Origin: Methanoculleus sp.
Lineage (GTDB): Archaea; Halobacteriota; Methanomicrobia; Methanomicrobiales; Methanoculleaceae
NCBI RefSeq assembly: GCF_030019085.1
Contig: NZ_JASEFJ010000001.1
Span: 124,001-188,000 of the forward strand
Direction: 5' to 3'
DNA: 64,000 nucleotides
The notes under the pieces are model-generated. The model had not been told where the DNA came from. It searched no databases and was given only the letters and a program-made list of their open reading frames with translations. Below are positions 63,949 through 64,000 of the stretch, piece after piece. The position numbers were made by a program, and so were the translations under genes. Position 1 is the first letter of the stretch; every line of letters starts with the position of its first letter.

Positions 63949-64000
63949 ATGGAGAGCGGAACGGTTGTGGGAAACCGCGTCTTTATCGCAGAGAATGCAA
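63949..64000 (+). CDS. Start of a gene cut by the window edge
   Basis: The ATG at 63949 opens a frame encoding MESGTVVGNRVFIAENA up to the edge, without a stop. GNRVFIAENA is reminiscent of hexapeptide-repeat proteins such as gamma carbonic anhydrases, but 17 residues are too few. A TATATC box lies just upstream. Confidence 0.35.
   Translation, partial: MESGTVVGNRVFIAENA

Overview
The window is a chromosomal segment of a methanogenic archaeon, most likely a member of the Methanomicrobiales close to Methanoculleus. This placement is inferred from gene content. The methanogen-specific genes are cofE (coenzyme F420), mfnB (methanofuran), fused fae-hps, dadD plus a methylthioinosine-type phosphorylase, and a DUF1894-like protein. 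The information machinery is archaeal: proteasome, LSm, ABCE1, aPelota, RqcH, SBDS, RNase P proteins, RpoP, L15e, L37Ae, Sec61-beta, NAC and the termination nuclease FttA. Base composition is GC-rich. No rRNA, CRISPR array, prophage or intact insertion sequence was seen.

Layout. 0-9.5 kb: cofE with a tail-to-tail Sec61-beta gene, an amidohydrolase, a universal stress protein, a four-CBS protein, then psmB-fttA, an MFS carrier, an aldehyde dehydrogenase, and an LSm/winged-helix pair. 9.6-18 kb: an ArsR-family regulator with an Hsp20-like protein, guaB-mfnB facing a HisA-like gene, then tmk, valS and a DUF92 membrane protein. 18-20.5 kb: a gene-free stretch of about 1.3 kb followed by an orphan GATC-type adenine methyltransferase. 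20.5-25.8 kb: a minus-strand cluster for ribosome rescue and quality control (ABCE1, EMC6-like, aPelota, RqcH). 26-35.4 kb: tRNA-Ala, nicotinate phosphoribosyltransferase, the phosphorylase-dadD salvage pair, an Fe-S reductase with an acyl-CoA synthetase, an intron-containing tRNA-Trp, fae-hps, tRNA-Pro and nth. 35.4-45.3 kb: phosphate transport genes, a DUF1894-like gene, a PAPS-reductase-like/cysteine desulfurase fusion, fdhD, a decayed IS200/IS605 tnpB, a YdjM-like membrane hydrolase, an unrecognised 356-aa protein and a cupin. 45.4-50.5 kb: alkyladenine glycosylase, a condensation-domain-like protein, flavin reductase facing an HxlR regulator, and a LeuA-family synthase with an abnormal start. 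51-55.8 kb: the archaeal exosome-proteasome superoperon, here without any exosome gene. 56-64 kb: moaC, nnr, a DHH/RecJ-like gene with PUA, NAC and tRNA m1A methyltransferase, pyrBI, archaeal coaD, and the first codons of one more gene.

Two non-coding features stand out. The tRNA-Trp intron carries a complete box C/D guide RNA whose two guides point at positions 34 and 39 of its own tRNA. A family of hairpin-rich repeats recurs in about nine intergenic gaps. A 13-base motif inside the palindrome at the ArsR start is also found upstream of the LSm gene, which suggests a small regulon.

Coordinates of starts are choices based on family N-termini, overlaps and visible ribosome-binding or TATA-like sequence. 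No alignment or search was run.
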